The notes: a model not told the origin generated them from the sequence alone. A DNA stretch of 64,000 nucleotides from Pseudomonadota bacterium (GCA_023451375.1 JAEXZS010000064.1:3209-67208), one strand, 5' to 3'. Counted from the first letter of the stretch, positions 1 to 7,955 are shown. Made by a program: numbers and translations.

Positions 1-1
1 C

Positions 2-1909
2 AACGACGCCAGCGGAACAGTCTCAAGCCTGACCAATACGGGCAGTATCGTCGCCGCCATCATCGCCACCGACAATGACGACGACGACGACACCACCGAT
101 GAGACCATCACCGGCCAGACCATCGCCATCAACTTCTCGGCCAATACCGCGGGCGTCGCCCTGACCCAGGCGGCGCCGCCCGCCGACCCGCTGACGGACT
201 ATGACGGGGACGGCCTGGCCGACGGCGAAGACCCCGACGACGACGACGACGGCCTTCCCGACGCCGAGGACGATGAAGACAACGACGACGACAATGACGG
301 CGTCGTCAACGCCTTGGAGCCCGCGATCATTGGCGACATCCTGCTGGGCTCGGGCGCGGACGTGGTCGACATCCGCAACGGCATTGTGATCGGCGACCTG
401 TCCATGGGCGCGGGCGCGGACACGTTATCCATCAGCGGCGGCGCCACCTACGAGGGCGCCTTGTCTGATGCGGACGGCTTGCTCGACATCACGGTTTCGG
501 AGGGCGAGCTGCGCGGCCTGCAGGGCGAGACGCTGAACGCAACGAGCCTGACGGTGGGGAACGGCGGCGAGATCTTCTTCACGGTAGACCCTGCCGCCGG
601 TACGGCTGGCGACTACGTCGTGTCCGGCGCCGCTGCCTTCGCCGACGGCTCCACGATCAGCCTGCACCTCGACTCCCTGGTGGACGCCGACGGCGAGACC
701 TTCCGCCTCGTGACCGCCGGCTCGCTCTCCTACGGCGACGTCCAGGGCGGCGATCTCAGCGGGGAGTCGCCCTACATGATCGTGTCCAGCTACACGGCGG
801 ACCAGGCGGCGGGCACGGTCGATGTAACCCTGCGCCCCCGATCAACCACGGAGATGGCGCTCTCCGGCGTGGAGAGCTCGGGCTATGACGCCTTCTACAA
901 CGCCCTCGGCCGTGACGAGGAGGTGATGGACGCCTTCCTCGCCCAGACCAACCGGGAGGACTTCATGAACCTCTATGAGCAGACCCTGCCCGACCATTCC
1001 GGCGGCACGCTCATGTCCCTGGCCAGCGGGATCGACGCCGTGACCCAAGCCCTGGCGGGCCGCCCCAACACCGCCGCGCTCGGCGAGGCTAGCGCCTGGG
1101 TGCAGGAGATCAACTTCTACGAGGACAAGGACAAGACGGACACCTACGGCTATCGCGCGGAAGGCTTCGGCATCGCCGGGGGCTATGAAAGAATGACCCG
1201 GGTCGGCGCCCTTGGCGTATCCGTCGCCCTCGCCGCTTCCGAACTGGAAGATCCGGAGGCCGAGGCCGAGGAACAACTGTCCTCCAACCTGCTTGAACTG
1301 GGGCTGTATTGGCGCGCCCAGGCGCGAGGCTGGACGGGATGGGCGCGCGGCGCCGTCGGCTACGCCGCCTTCGAAAGCACGCGAAGCCTCGTGGGCGACG
1401 ATGTCTATGTGACTTCCGTAGCCGAGTGGGACGGCTACACCTTGTCGGCCGCCGGCGGCGTCGCCTACGAGCGCCGCATCGGCCGACTGTCGCTCCGTCC
1501 CGAAGCCTATGCCGAGTTCTTCAGACTGACGGAGTCTTCGCGCACCGAGTCCGGAGGCGGCGAGGCCTTCGACCTGGAGATCGACGGCCGCACCGGCCAT
1601 GTGGCCAGCGGAACGGCCGCGCTGAAGATCGGCTATGGTTTCGGTGCGGATCAGGGCGTTCGCCCCGAGTTGAAATTGGGTTGGAAACAGGTCTTCTCGT
1701 CCGACTACGACGAGACCACCGCCCGTTACGTCAGCGGCGGCGACTCCTTCGCCTTGACGGGCGAGCCCCTGCAGGGCGGCGGCCCGGTCGTGGGTTTGGG
1801 CTTGGCGATGGGCAACGCCCTGAGTTCCTTCACCGTTTCCGGCGATGCGCAACTGCTGGAGGACTATGTCCGCTACAGCTTCCTCATTCGCGCAACCTTC
1901 GCCTTCTAG
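2..1909 (+). CDS. Autotransporter, C-terminal part (5' end outside window)
   Basis: The frame is open from base 2, so the gene starts upstream of the window; the first internal Met (base 314) is not a convincing start. The visible part begins with passenger sequence, then a very acidic stretch (about residues 65-100) of DxDxDG-type units such as DYDGDGLADGEDPDDDDDG. These resemble thrombospondin type-3 calcium-binding repeats. Passenger beta-helix-like sequence follows, and the last 270 or so residues (from about GEASAWVQEINFYED) look like a type V autotransporter beta-barrel ending in the outer-membrane signature IRATFAF. Role: surface-exposed or self-secreted protein, probably calcium-stabilised. 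The substrate or adhesion target cannot be read from the sequence. Confidence 0.85.
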   Translation, partial: NDASGTVSSLTNTGSIVAAIIATDNDDDDDTTDETITGQTIAINFSANTAGVALTQAAPPADPLTDYDGDGLADGEDPDDDDDGLPDAEDDEDNDDDNDGVVNALEPAIIGDILLGSGADVVDIRNGIVIGDLSMGAGADTLSISGGATYEGALSDADGLLDITVSEGELRGLQGETLNATSLTVGNGGEIFFTVDPAAGTAGDYVVSGAAAFADGSTISLHLDSLVDADGETFRLVTAGSLSYGDVQGGDLSGESPYMIVSSYTADQAAGTVDVTLRPRSTTEMALSGVESSGYDAFYNALGRDEEVMDAFLAQTNREDFMNLYEQTLPDHSGGTLMSLASGIDAVTQALAGRPNTAALGEASAWVQEINFYEDKDKTDTYGYRAEGFGIAGGYERMTRVGALGVSVALAASELEDPEAEAEEQLSSNLLELGLYWRAQARGWTGWARGAVGYAAFESTRSLVGDDVYVTSVAEWDGYTLSAAGGVAYERRIGRLSLRPEAYAEFFRLTESSRTESGGGEAFDLEIDGRTGHVASGTAALKIGYGFGADQGVRPELKLGWKQVFSSDYDETTARYVSGGDSFALTGEPLQGGGPVVGLGLAMGNALSSFTVSGDAQLLEDYVRYSFLIRATFAF

Positions 1910-1934
1910 CCCCCCTCGGCGCCGACGTCGGCTC

Positions 1935-1950
1935 GATACATGCTGTTACA
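1935..1950 (+). promoter_or_regulatory. Direct-repeat operator candidate, site A
   Basis: GATACATGCTGTTACA: two hexamers, GATACA and GTTACA, with starts exactly 10 bp apart. It lies 233 bp upstream of the EF-hand gene at 2184. The same arrangement recurs at five other places in the window. A one-helical-turn direct repeat is the usual form of an OmpR/PhoB-family site; the identity of the regulator is unknown. Confidence 0.5.
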
Positions 1951-2122
1951 CGACGGGGCCGATCCGACATACCTACGGCGACGCGATCGGGCAGTATGAC
2001 GACATCCGGAACAGGCCGGACGCAGACGCCAGTTCAGCGCCTCCCCAGCCGCTGAAGACGTCTGGGGCCGACTTGATCCGTTTCGGGCGAAGGACTCCTC
2101 CCCCCTCCGCCTTCGCCCGTCG

Positions 2123-2155
2123 CCCCGACCGTGTTCCTCGAGCGCGCGGTCGGGG
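2123..2155 (+). promoter_or_regulatory. GC-rich leader hairpin of the first EF-hand gene
   Basis: Perfect 9-bp inverted repeat (CCCCGACCG / CGGTCGGGG) with a 15-nt loop, ending 28 nt before the ATG at 2184. The paralogous EF-hand gene at 24950 has an 11-bp hairpin ending 26 nt before its ATG, so position is conserved although sequence is not. It could be a terminator for the upstream autotransporter or a 5'UTR element. There is no T-tract, which argues weakly against a classic terminator. Confidence 0.45.
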
Positions 2156-2183
2156 CCCCTCCTTCAGATAATAGGATCCTGCC

Positions 2184-2624
2184 ATGAAAACCTTTCTGAT
2201 CCCCGCCCTGGCCACGGTTTTGGCCGCCGGCGGCGCCGTAGCCCAGACCGCCGCACCCCAGGCCGCCCAGGCCCTGTTCCAAAAAGCAGACGTCGATGGC
2301 GACGGACGCCTGACGCGGGCCGAGTTCGACGCTGCGCGGCAGGGCCGCTTCGCCCAGGCGGACGCCGATCACGATGGGCGCCTGGCCATGACCGAACTGC
2401 GCGCCCTGCGCCCCGAGGGCGCGTCACAGCCTCAACGTCGCCCGAGCATGGACCAGATCCAGAAGCTGCGCGCCATCGATCGCAACGGCGATCGGGCGAT
2501 CGACGCCGCCGAGTTTCGCGCCATCGGCGACGAGCGTTTCGCCAGTGTCGACCGTAACCGTGACGGCTCCATCGGCCGCGACGAAATCGCTGAGCTGGCC
2601 CGCGGCCTTGGTCTTGGGACCTAA
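2184..2624 (+). CDS. Secreted EF-hand calcium-binding protein (copy 1)
   Basis: A 146-residue protein with a clear Sec signal peptide (MKTFLIPALATVLAAGGAVAQ) and four EF-hand loops near residues 36-47, 60-71, 99-110 and 123-134, each of DxDxDGxxxxxE type (for example DVDGDGRLTRAE). It is therefore a periplasmic or exported calmodulin-like calcium binder. An AGGAT ribosome binding site precedes the ATG. It is paralogous to the gene at 24950 (shared TRAEFDAAR and AIDRNGD/SIDRNGD segments). It is probably expressed from its own promoter, with site A upstream. EF-hand assignment is firm; the physiological role (calcium buffering, sensing or protein stabilisation) is not known. Confidence 0.9.
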   Translation: MKTFLIPALATVLAAGGAVAQTAAPQAAQALFQKADVDGDGRLTRAEFDAARQGRFAQADADHDGRLAMTELRALRPEGASQPQRRPSMDQIQKLRAIDRNGDRAIDAAEFRAIGDERFASVDRNRDGSIGRDEIAELARGLGLGT

Positions 2625-2801
2625 GGCGCAAGACCGTCGAACCCGGATTCATTCGGGTAGAGGCTCACCCCGCAAGCAGCGCTCCAGCGCGCGACCAGAC
2701 GAGTTGAGCACTCGTCGTTCTGGGGACCGCTTCGTCCCTCGCGGCGACGCGCGTCCATGTCATCCAACTGCGGATAGCCGGACGCCGACATCACTCGCAA
2801 A

Positions 2802-2827
2802 GGCCGGCCGCCCCCCTACGGCCGGCC
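2802..2827. terminator. GC hairpin between convergent genes
   Basis: Perfect 9-bp arms (GGCCGGCCG / CGGCCGGCC) with an 8-nt loop, in the gap between the EF-hand stop (2624) and the receptor stop (2880). With the stronger hairpin just to its right it probably serves as a transcription end for one or both strands. Confidence 0.45.
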
Positions 2828-2842
2828 GGCCCTTGCGGATGC

Positions 2843-2874
2843 GGCGCACGGAGCGCCAGGGCGCTCCGTGCGCC
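2843..2874 (-). terminator. Strong terminator-like hairpin after the TonB receptor
   Basis: Perfect 15-bp arms (GGCGCACGGAGCGCC / GGCGCTCCGTGCGCC) separated by 2 nt, starting 6 nt beyond the stop codon of the minus-strand receptor gene. Position and strength fit an intrinsic terminator, although no clear U-tract follows. Confidence 0.6.
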
Positions 2875-2879
2875 GACCG

Positions 2880-5819
2880 TCAGAAGTTCGCCGTCATGTT
2901 CACGAACATGTACCGTCCCAGCGCATCATACAGAGCGGGGTAGGTGTTGCCGTTCGCGCCTGAGGCGGAGACTGGCGGATCGCTGTCCAGCAGGTTGTTG
3001 ATCCCCACCCGCGCCTGCACTGTCTCCGTGACGCGCCAGGCGGCGCCCAGGTCGAAGTAGTTCATGGCGTCCAGCTCGGAATCGAGTTGCCCCTCCACAG
3101 GGCCGGTCAGGCTCGATCCGAAATCGACGGCGCCGATGTGACGCCAGGTCGCCGTCAGATCGACCGCCCAAGGCGACCGCCAAGTCATCTGCGCACGGTG
3201 ACGCCATTCGGGATTGGGCGACCCGCATTGATCCGAGCCGAAATAGCCCACGCAGTCGTAGACCGAGCTGGCCGTCTGGGTTCCCGTGTCCGTCTCCAGG
3301 GTGTCCAGCCAGGTGCCGGTGAAGGCGAACGCCACAGCGCCGGACTGCGCCAGGCCCACGTCGGCCAGGTCAAGCCGGTAGGCGGCGTTGACGTCCAGGC
3401 CGCTGGTCTTGAGGCCGCCGATGTTGATCGACAGGTTTTCGACATAGCCGTCGCCGAGCCAGAGCGATCCCGTCCCCGCGTCGCGGTTGATGCGGGCGCA
3501 GGCCGCCGCATCATTGTCGTCATAGCAGAGCGACAGGGTGTTCGCCGCGCCCACCGTGGAGATCAGATCCTCGACCTCGATGTTGAAATAGTCGACGGAG
3601 AGGCTGAAGCCCGGCACCGCAGGCGGCGCAATAACGGCGCCGATGGTGAAGGTCTTGGCCGTCTCCGGATCAAGGTCCTCATTACCGCCGGTCAGCGAAT
3701 TGTACTGGTTGGCGGAGTTGTCGACGGTCGGACTGCCGTAGTCCTCGGCCGACATGCCGGTGGCGACGCATTGCTCGAGCGTCGCGGTCATGGCCGCGCC
3801 GCAGGGGTCGGCGTTCATCGTGAACAGAGCGGCGCCCTGGGCGGAATAGAGCTCCAACACATTGGGCGCGCGCACCGCCTTCGAATAGCTGGCGCGCAGG
3901 CGCAAGGCCTCGATCGGCGCATAGTCGGCGCCGACCGTAAAGGTGTCCGTCGACAAGCTCGCATATTCCGAGCGACGATAGGCGGCGTTGATCGAGGCGG
4001 AATAGACGCCGGGAAGGTTGTCGATCAGCGGCGCCTGCACCTCGGCGAAGGCGTCGATCACCTCCGTCGCACCGCTGACGCCGATGGTCGGCCCGCCCTG
4101 GCCGGCGCCGTCGCCGGCGGCGAAGCTGGCGTCGGTGATGGTGGAGAGGGCGTCACGGCGATATTCGGCGCCGAAGGCGACCTGCACGCCGCTTGCCGCG
4201 AACGGCGACTGGACGCCGTATTGCCCAAGATCGCCGGTCATCGCGCCCGTCAGGATCTGCTGGGTCGTTTCCCCCGTCTGGACGAGCGGGATCTGAAGAT
4301 AGTCCAGAGCCTCCTGCGTCACGCCGCCTTCGGAGAAGATGTCATAGGGCACGCAGTCCGGATCGGTGCCGTCGACGACGGAGCGGCAGGTCGGCACGCC
4401 GTCGACGCTGACCACGTCCAGAGACCGGTTCAGGCGCGTGACCGAGAAGTCGTTGGTGTAGACGCGGGACAGCCGGACCTTCGAGAACTGGCCGGTGACG
4501 TCATAGCTCCACGCTTGGGACACGTCGCCGCGCACGCCGCCGACCAGGCGGTAGGATTCGTAGTCGAGGATATCCTGGCGTGGGCCGCCCTCCACATTGC
4601 GCCGTCCGATCAGAAGGTCCACCGAGTCGCCGGCCGTGATGTCGGCCGGCGTACAGCCGATGGTCGTCGCCTGCTGGCTCGAGAGCAGCGGATTGTCGCA
4701 GTTGATGCTCGAGGTGTTGAAGAAGTCGCCGGACGGCGCGATCTGGGCGACCGACGAATAGTCGGTGAACATCAACTGGGCGTAGGCTTCGGCCCTGTCG
4801 TTGATCTGGTAGCGGCCCAGCGCGCCGAAGGTGTAGCGCTCATCAGGACGTTGGTAGTAGTTGAGCGGCCCATAGTTGTAGGCGTCGGTCGTGGGCGAAT
4901 AGGGCACGAAGGTCTGATCGGCGCCCAGGGTGAAGTCGCCCGTCGAGGCGATGAATCGGCCCGGGTAGGTGGTGCCTGACCCGCCGCAGTCATAGGTGTC
5001 GCCAGAGGCGGGGGCCGCGATGGCGCAGGCCGAATAGTCACGGTCGGCCTGGAGCACCGGGTTGTTCTGGCGATAGCCGGCGTAGGCGGTGACGTTGCCG
5101 CGCCCGTCGGGCGAGGAGACGCCCAGGGTCAGGGTGATGTCCGTGCTTTCGCCATCGACGACATGGTCGTCGGGAAGCTGGAACTGCGATGCGTTGGTGG
5201 CGGCGCGGTCCTCGATCGCCTCGCGAATATCGCCGTCGCCGTCATAGTCGTTGTGGTGCTGATAGAAGCCGTACTTCGCGTCGAGTTGCACGCCCTCGAA
5301 GTCTTTCTTCATGACGAAATTGACCACCCCTGCAATGGCGTCCGAGCCGTAGACGGCGGAGGCGCCCCCGGTCAGGACGTCCACGCGATCGACCAAGGCG
5401 CCGGGGATCTGGTTGAGGTCGGCTGCGACGTCATTCGGGGAGCCGTATCCCATGCGCCGTCCGTCGATCAGAACCAGGGTGCGCGCGGCGCCGAGGTTGC
5501 GAAGCGACACTGTGGCGGTGCCGGACGCGCCGTTCGAGACGCTCGAATTCTGCGCGGCGAACGCCTGGGGCAGTTGGGTGACCAGATCCTCGATACGCGA
5601 CACGCCCGCGACGGCGATGTCTTCAGACGTCACCTGGGTCACGGGACTGGTGGTGGTGAGATTCGCCTGGCGAATTCGCGAACCCGTCACCACGATCTCG
5701 CCGACCTCCTCGGCGGTCTGCGGCGCCGCGTCCTGAGCGAAGGCCGATGATGTGACGCCTGCGGCCGCAAGCGCGACGCCGCTGGCCAGAAGCCGCGCCT
5801 TGCAAGAGTTGAAATACAT
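2880..5819 (-). CDS. TonB-dependent outer-membrane receptor
   Basis: 979 residues: signal peptide (about 1-28, ending SSAFAQ), a TonB-box-like EEVGEIVVTGSRI segment, a plug domain (about 50-170, with TLVLIDGRRM and GGASAVYGSDAIAGVVNFV motifs) and a long 22-strand beta-barrel ending in MFVNMTANF with a terminal Phe. It has no N-terminal STN domain, so it is a transducer-independent transporter. It belongs to the large TBDR type common in oligotrophic Caulobacterales and sphingomonads, used for carbohydrates, peptides or other large substrates; the ligand is not evident. It sits between the EF-hand and RcnB-like genes, an insertion relative to the parallel block at 24.9-28.5 kb. A strong hairpin follows the gene. 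Confidence 0.92.
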   Translation of the reverse strand: MYFNSCKARLLASGVALAAAGVTSSAFAQDAAPQTAEEVGEIVVTGSRIRQANLTTTSPVTQVTSEDIAVAGVSRIEDLVTQLPQAFAAQNSSVSNGASGTATVSLRNLGAARTLVLIDGRRMGYGSPNDVAADLNQIPGALVDRVDVLTGGASAVYGSDAIAGVVNFVMKKDFEGVQLDAKYGFYQHHNDYDGDGDIREAIEDRAATNASQFQLPDDHVVDGESTDITLTLGVSSPDGRGNVTAYAGYRQNNPVLQADRDYSACAIAAPASGDTYDCGGSGTTYPGRFIASTGDFTLGADQTFVPYSPTTDAYNYGPLNYYQRPDERYTFGALGRYQINDRAEAYAQLMFTDYSSVAQIAPSGDFFNTSSINCDNPLLSSQQATTIGCTPADITAGDSVDLLIGRRNVEGGPRQDILDYESYRLVGGVRGDVSQAWSYDVTGQFSKVRLSRVYTNDFSVTRLNRSLDVVSVDGVPTCRSVVDGTDPDCVPYDIFSEGGVTQEALDYLQIPLVQTGETTQQILTGAMTGDLGQYGVQSPFAASGVQVAFGAEYRRDALSTITDASFAAGDGAGQGGPTIGVSGATEVIDAFAEVQAPLIDNLPGVYSASINAAYRRSEYASLSTDTFTVGADYAPIEALRLRASYSKAVRAPNVLELYSAQGAALFTMNADPCGAAMTATLEQCVATGMSAEDYGSPTVDNSANQYNSLTGGNEDLDPETAKTFTIGAVIAPPAVPGFSLSVDYFNIEVEDLISTVGAANTLSLCYDDNDAAACARINRDAGTGSLWLGDGYVENLSINIGGLKTSGLDVNAAYRLDLADVGLAQSGAVAFAFTGTWLDTLETDTGTQTASSVYDCVGYFGSDQCGSPNPEWRHRAQMTWRSPWAVDLTATWRHIGAVDFGSSLTGPVEGQLDSELDAMNYFDLGAAWRVTETVQARVGINNLLDSDPPVSASGANGNTYPALYDALGRYMFVNMTANF

Positions 5820-6213
5820 GGGTGTCCCCGCTTGGTTTTGTTACAGGATTGATCGGCTTCAATACAAGCAAGTAACAAAGCATCTACATTAGACAGAAGA
5901 TGTAATGATGTTGCAATATACTAAGCCGCAAGCTCAGTAGGGGCTGAATCTGATCTGTATTCGACCAAATTCTGGACGCGCTTTTTCAACGACTTTGATA
6001 TGTCACATCTTCGCCACATCAAGAGGCGGGCTGAGATCGGGCAGATCATGGGCTGTCGCCTGTCCGACAGACGGGCCGAACGCGACCGTGACGGGGCGCA
6101 TAGACTAGGAGTCCCGCTTCGGTCCGACCGGACCGGCGAGGGCGCCTACGGCGCAGAGGACGGCGTCGTCTTGTGTGGGAAAGCCGGGCGGAGGGAGCCG
6201 TCTCAGGCCGGTC

Positions 6214-6229
6214 GATACATGGCGTTACA
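6214..6229 (+). promoter_or_regulatory. Direct-repeat operator candidate, site B
   Basis: GATACATGGCGTTACA, hexamer starts 10 bp apart, 91 bp upstream of the ATG at 6321. It is nearly identical to site A and sits at nearly the same distance from its gene as site C does, so sites B and C are homologous positions in duplicated upstream regions. Confidence 0.55.
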
Positions 6230-6285
6230 GATCGCCGCCGCGTTCGTACGTTTCCGAGGCACACTCCGGATCGGGCTGAAGGACG

Positions 6286-6302
6286 GGCCGAATGGATCGG
6301 CC
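6286..6302 (+). promoter_or_regulatory. Leader hairpin before RcnB-like gene 1
   Basis: GGCCGA / TCGGCC arms with a 5-nt loop, ending 18 nt before the ATG at 6321 and immediately upstream of the GGAG ribosome binding site. A related hairpin occupies the same position before the gene at 7433. Both leaders share the flanking words ATCGGGCTGA and CGGAGACGAAG. Confidence 0.35.
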
Positions 6303-6320
6303 GAACGAACGGAGACGAAG

Positions 6321-6809
6321 ATGAAACTCAGATACGCCCTGTCGGTCGCCATCGCAGCCGCAACCCTTGCGACCACCGCCGTCGCCCAGGATGGAAATCC
6401 GCCCGGAGGACGGGGCGGTCGCGGAACCAACTGGGAAAACCCTCCCGGCGCCAAGGGCGGTCCCGCCTCGCATCCGCCTCGCCCGCCGTCGGTCATCATC
6501 GTGGACCGCGGCCGGCCTGGCTGGTGGCGGTCCCAAACCGACTTTGTCGGCTATCGGGGTCCCAGACCCGGCTACGCCTACGCGCCCGGTCACGGCTACT
6601 ATCCGATCGTCTACCGCCCCCCGGGCGGCGTCTGGGTCGTGGGCGCCCACTACCCGCCGACCCTCAGGCGCTACGTCGTCGTCACGCCGGCCCGCTATGG
6701 CCTGCCGCCGGCTCCGCCCGGCCATGGCTGGTATTACGCCGACACCAGTTTCGTGCTCGTCACCCACTCGACCGGGTTGGTGACGCGAACGGTGGCGGGC
6801 GGGTGGTGA
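6321..6809 (+). CDS. RcnB-like secreted protein (copy 1)
   Basis: 162 residues from the ATG at 6321, chosen because it follows a GGAGA site and starts a good signal peptide (MKLRYALSVAIAAATLATTAVAQ). A Gly/Pro segment comes next (about 28-55, with GTNWENPPGAKGGP), then an aromatic-rich middle (GYAYAPGHGYYP). The C-terminal RcnB-type region (about 115-162) contains YGLPPAPPGHGWYYADTSFVLV. RcnB (nickel/cobalt regulator family) is a periplasmic protein affecting metal efflux in E. coli. Most alphaproteobacterial members are only assigned by the C-terminal pattern, so a metal role here is a guess. It is followed 5 nt later by a small membrane protein gene, an arrangement repeated at 25580-26250. 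Confidence 0.75.
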   Translation: MKLRYALSVAIAAATLATTAVAQDGNPPGGRGGRGTNWENPPGAKGGPASHPPRPPSVIIVDRGRPGWWRSQTDFVGYRGPRPGYAYAPGHGYYPIVYRPPGGVWVVGAHYPPTLRRYVVVTPARYGLPPAPPGHGWYYADTSFVLVTHSTGLVTRTVAGGW

Positions 6810-6814
6810 GGCCG

Positions 6815-7036
6815 GTGCGCGCATCCTCCCTCTCCACCCTAAGGCGGCGCATCTGGGCGTCGCCCGAACTCGTCTGCGTGATCCTGATCGTCATCTATAT
6901 TTCGCTGATCTTCATCATCCCGCCCGCCGTCAACGTCTATTTCGACGCCGCTGATCGACGGGCGGCCGATCAACGGGTGGCCGGAGCCGGGATCCAGTCG
7001 AACCCCGATCCCCAGTATCGGCTAGAGCGCCGGTGA
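6815..7036 (+). CDS. Small single-span membrane protein, copy 1 (73 aa)
   Basis: GTG start at 6815, five bases after the RcnB-like stop. The sequence GGTGGTGA that contains that stop can serve as its ribosome binding site. It encodes 73 residues, exactly the length of the second copy at 26029, where the start is ATG. The N-terminus is basic, followed by one hydrophobic span (about 19-36, VCVILIVIYISLIFIIPP) and then a polar tail with the conserved YFDAxDR and NPDPQYR/DPDPEYR pieces. The protein matches no family I recognise. Conservation of length, start context and sequence between two loci shows that it is a real gene, probably translationally coupled to the RcnB-like gene. Confidence 0.7.
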   Translation: MRASSLSTLRRRIWASPELVCVILIVIYISLIFIIPPAVNVYFDAADRRAADQRVAGAGIQSNPDPQYRLERR

Positions 7037-7081
7037 CCCACGCGACGCGAACGCCCCGGGGCCAAGGCGGCGCCCGAGCCC

Positions 7082-7192
7082 TCAGAGGGCGTAGCCTAGG
7101 CGCGCGCCGAGTTCGCGTGGCCGCGTCATGTCGTAGCGGCGGCCGCCGACGAGCGAGAGAAGATTAAGTTCGTCGGTCCGATACGCCTCGTC
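7082..7192 (-). pseudogene. Remnant of a TonB-dependent receptor 3' end
   Basis: On the minus strand the last 36 codons before a TGA read DEAYRTDELNLLSLVG...GARLGYAL. They match the C-terminus of the receptor at 26305-28497 (DEEYLTGGLNLLALVG...GARLRYAF) at 25 of 36 positions. Homology stops upstream of the DEAY residues, and no receptor sequence precedes it. The remnant lies just downstream of and convergent to the small membrane protein gene, exactly where the intact receptor lies in the second block. It is the stub of a deleted gene. Confidence 0.8.
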
Positions 7193-7323
7193 CCCGGCCG
7201 CTCTGCCGGGCGCCCTTGAACGACGCCGCCCGGGGCGGCGAAGTTCGGCGAACCGCCCAGATGGAAGGTCGCCTATGCCGAGCCGGCGATCACGCGTCCG
7301 CCCCGAACCCTTCGGGCGGGACC

Positions 7324-7339
7324 GATACACGCCGTTACA
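7324..7339 (+). promoter_or_regulatory. Direct-repeat operator candidate, site C
   Basis: GATACACGCCGTTACA, hexamer starts 10 bp apart, 93 bp before the ATG at 7433. Sequence, spacing and distance match site B upstream of the RcnB-like gene. The stretch 7193-7432 otherwise holds only a leader hairpin. Confidence 0.55.
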
Positions 7340-7398
7340 GGTCGGCCGCTCATCACCACCAAACCCGGGGCAGACTTGGGATCGGGCTGAGATCACGA

Positions 7399-7413
7399 GC
7401 CGATTGCATCGGC
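7399..7413 (+). promoter_or_regulatory. Leader hairpin before gly/pro-rich gene
   Basis: GCCGAT / ATCGGC arms around a TGC loop, ending 19 nt before the ATG. It occupies the same place as the hairpin before the gene at 6321. Short, so weak on its own. Confidence 0.3.
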
Positions 7414-7432
7414 CGAACTATCGGAGACGAAG

Positions 7433-7837
7433 ATGAAACTCAGATACGCCCTAACGGCGATCCTCGGGGCCGCAGTGTGTGTGACCCCCGCCGTCGCTCA
7501 GGACAACAATCCTCCCGGCTGGTCTGGCGGTCCGGGCACGAACTGGGAAAATCCGCCAGGAACAAAAGGCGGCCCCGGCGCCTCGCCTGACCGGATCTAT
7601 CGCTGGAACGGCCAACGGTATGTGTTCGTGGCTCGGCCGGCCGGCTACTACTATTCGCCTGCCTACGGCTACTACCATCCGGTCTACGGCTGGTGGAACC
7701 AAACGGGTCCGTGCTGGCACGATCCAGACTGGAACCCGCCGGGTCCAAGGGGCGGTCCGGGAACCAACTGGGAGAATCCGCCAGGGCTGGTCGGCGGTCC
7801 GGGCGCGAGCCCAGACCGGTTCGGGCGGTGTCACTAG
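7433..7837 (+). CDS. Secreted Gly/Pro-rich protein with an internal repeat
   Basis: 134 residues. The signal peptide (MKLRYALTAILGAAVCVTPAVAQ) and residues up to about 54 are clearly homologous to the RcnB-like protein at 6321, but the C-terminal half differs. A 23-residue unit (GGPGTNWENPPG, two variable residues, GGPGASPDR) occurs at residues 32-54 and again at 107-129 with 21 identities. Between the copies lies a Tyr-rich stretch (GYYYSPAYGYYHPVYGWWN). GGAGA ribosome binding site. No family is recognised. Upstream DNA and N-terminus were probably copied from the RcnB-like gene, and site C implies shared control. A role in the cell envelope is inferred. Confidence 0.75.
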   Translation: MKLRYALTAILGAAVCVTPAVAQDNNPPGWSGGPGTNWENPPGTKGGPGASPDRIYRWNGQRYVFVARPAGYYYSPAYGYYHPVYGWWNQTGPCWHDPDWNPPGPRGGPGTNWENPPGLVGGPGASPDRFGRCH

Positions 7838-7926
7838 CCTGGAAATGTGACGCTGAGGATCTGCGCTCGGCGTTGGCCAGCATAGAACCGCATCCGGCGC
7901 CGACTGGCCGCCGGCGTCTGACGTGA

Positions 7927-7955
7927 GGCGTGAGGGCGGCGATCGCCCTCACGCC
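7927..7955. terminator. Bidirectional terminator hairpin
   Basis: Perfect 12-bp arms (GGCGTGAGGGCG / CGCCCTCACGCC) with a 5-nt loop, between the convergent ends of the gly/pro-rich gene (7837) and the M16 protease gene (7999). It is well placed to end both transcripts. Confidence 0.6.

Larger units (their letters stand above)
5820..6320. other. Divergent intergenic region, AT-rich left half
   Basis: 500 bp without a credible gene, between the minus-strand receptor and the plus-strand RcnB-like gene. Bases 5820-6005 are much more AT-rich than their surroundings and should hold the receptor promoter. They include several TAACA/TTACA-like words (GTTACA at 5838, GTAACA at 5872), but none forms the 10-bp-period repeat seen elsewhere. 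The right half holds site B (6214-6229) and a leader hairpin (6286-6302). A longer reading frame from 6000 into the RcnB-like gene is open but lacks a signal peptide at its start and is not used here. Confidence 0.5.

Noticed and set aside
3087..4979. 630-residue open frame on the plus strand
   Set aside because: It is antisense to the TBDR (2880-5819), which has signal peptide, plug and barrel motifs. The plus-strand translation is Arg/Gly/Val-rich with no domain and is a GC-rich shadow frame.
5838..5880. GTTACA/GTAACA words upstream of the first TBDR as another copy of the direct repeat
   Set aside because: Hexamer starts are not 10 bp apart in either orientation, so they do not fit the six-site pattern.
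6000..6320. N-terminal extension of the RcnB-like gene from 6000
   Set aside because: The extension has no signal peptide and runs through site B and the leader hairpin. The Met at 6321 has a GGAG site and a typical signal peptide, as in the paralogue at 7433.
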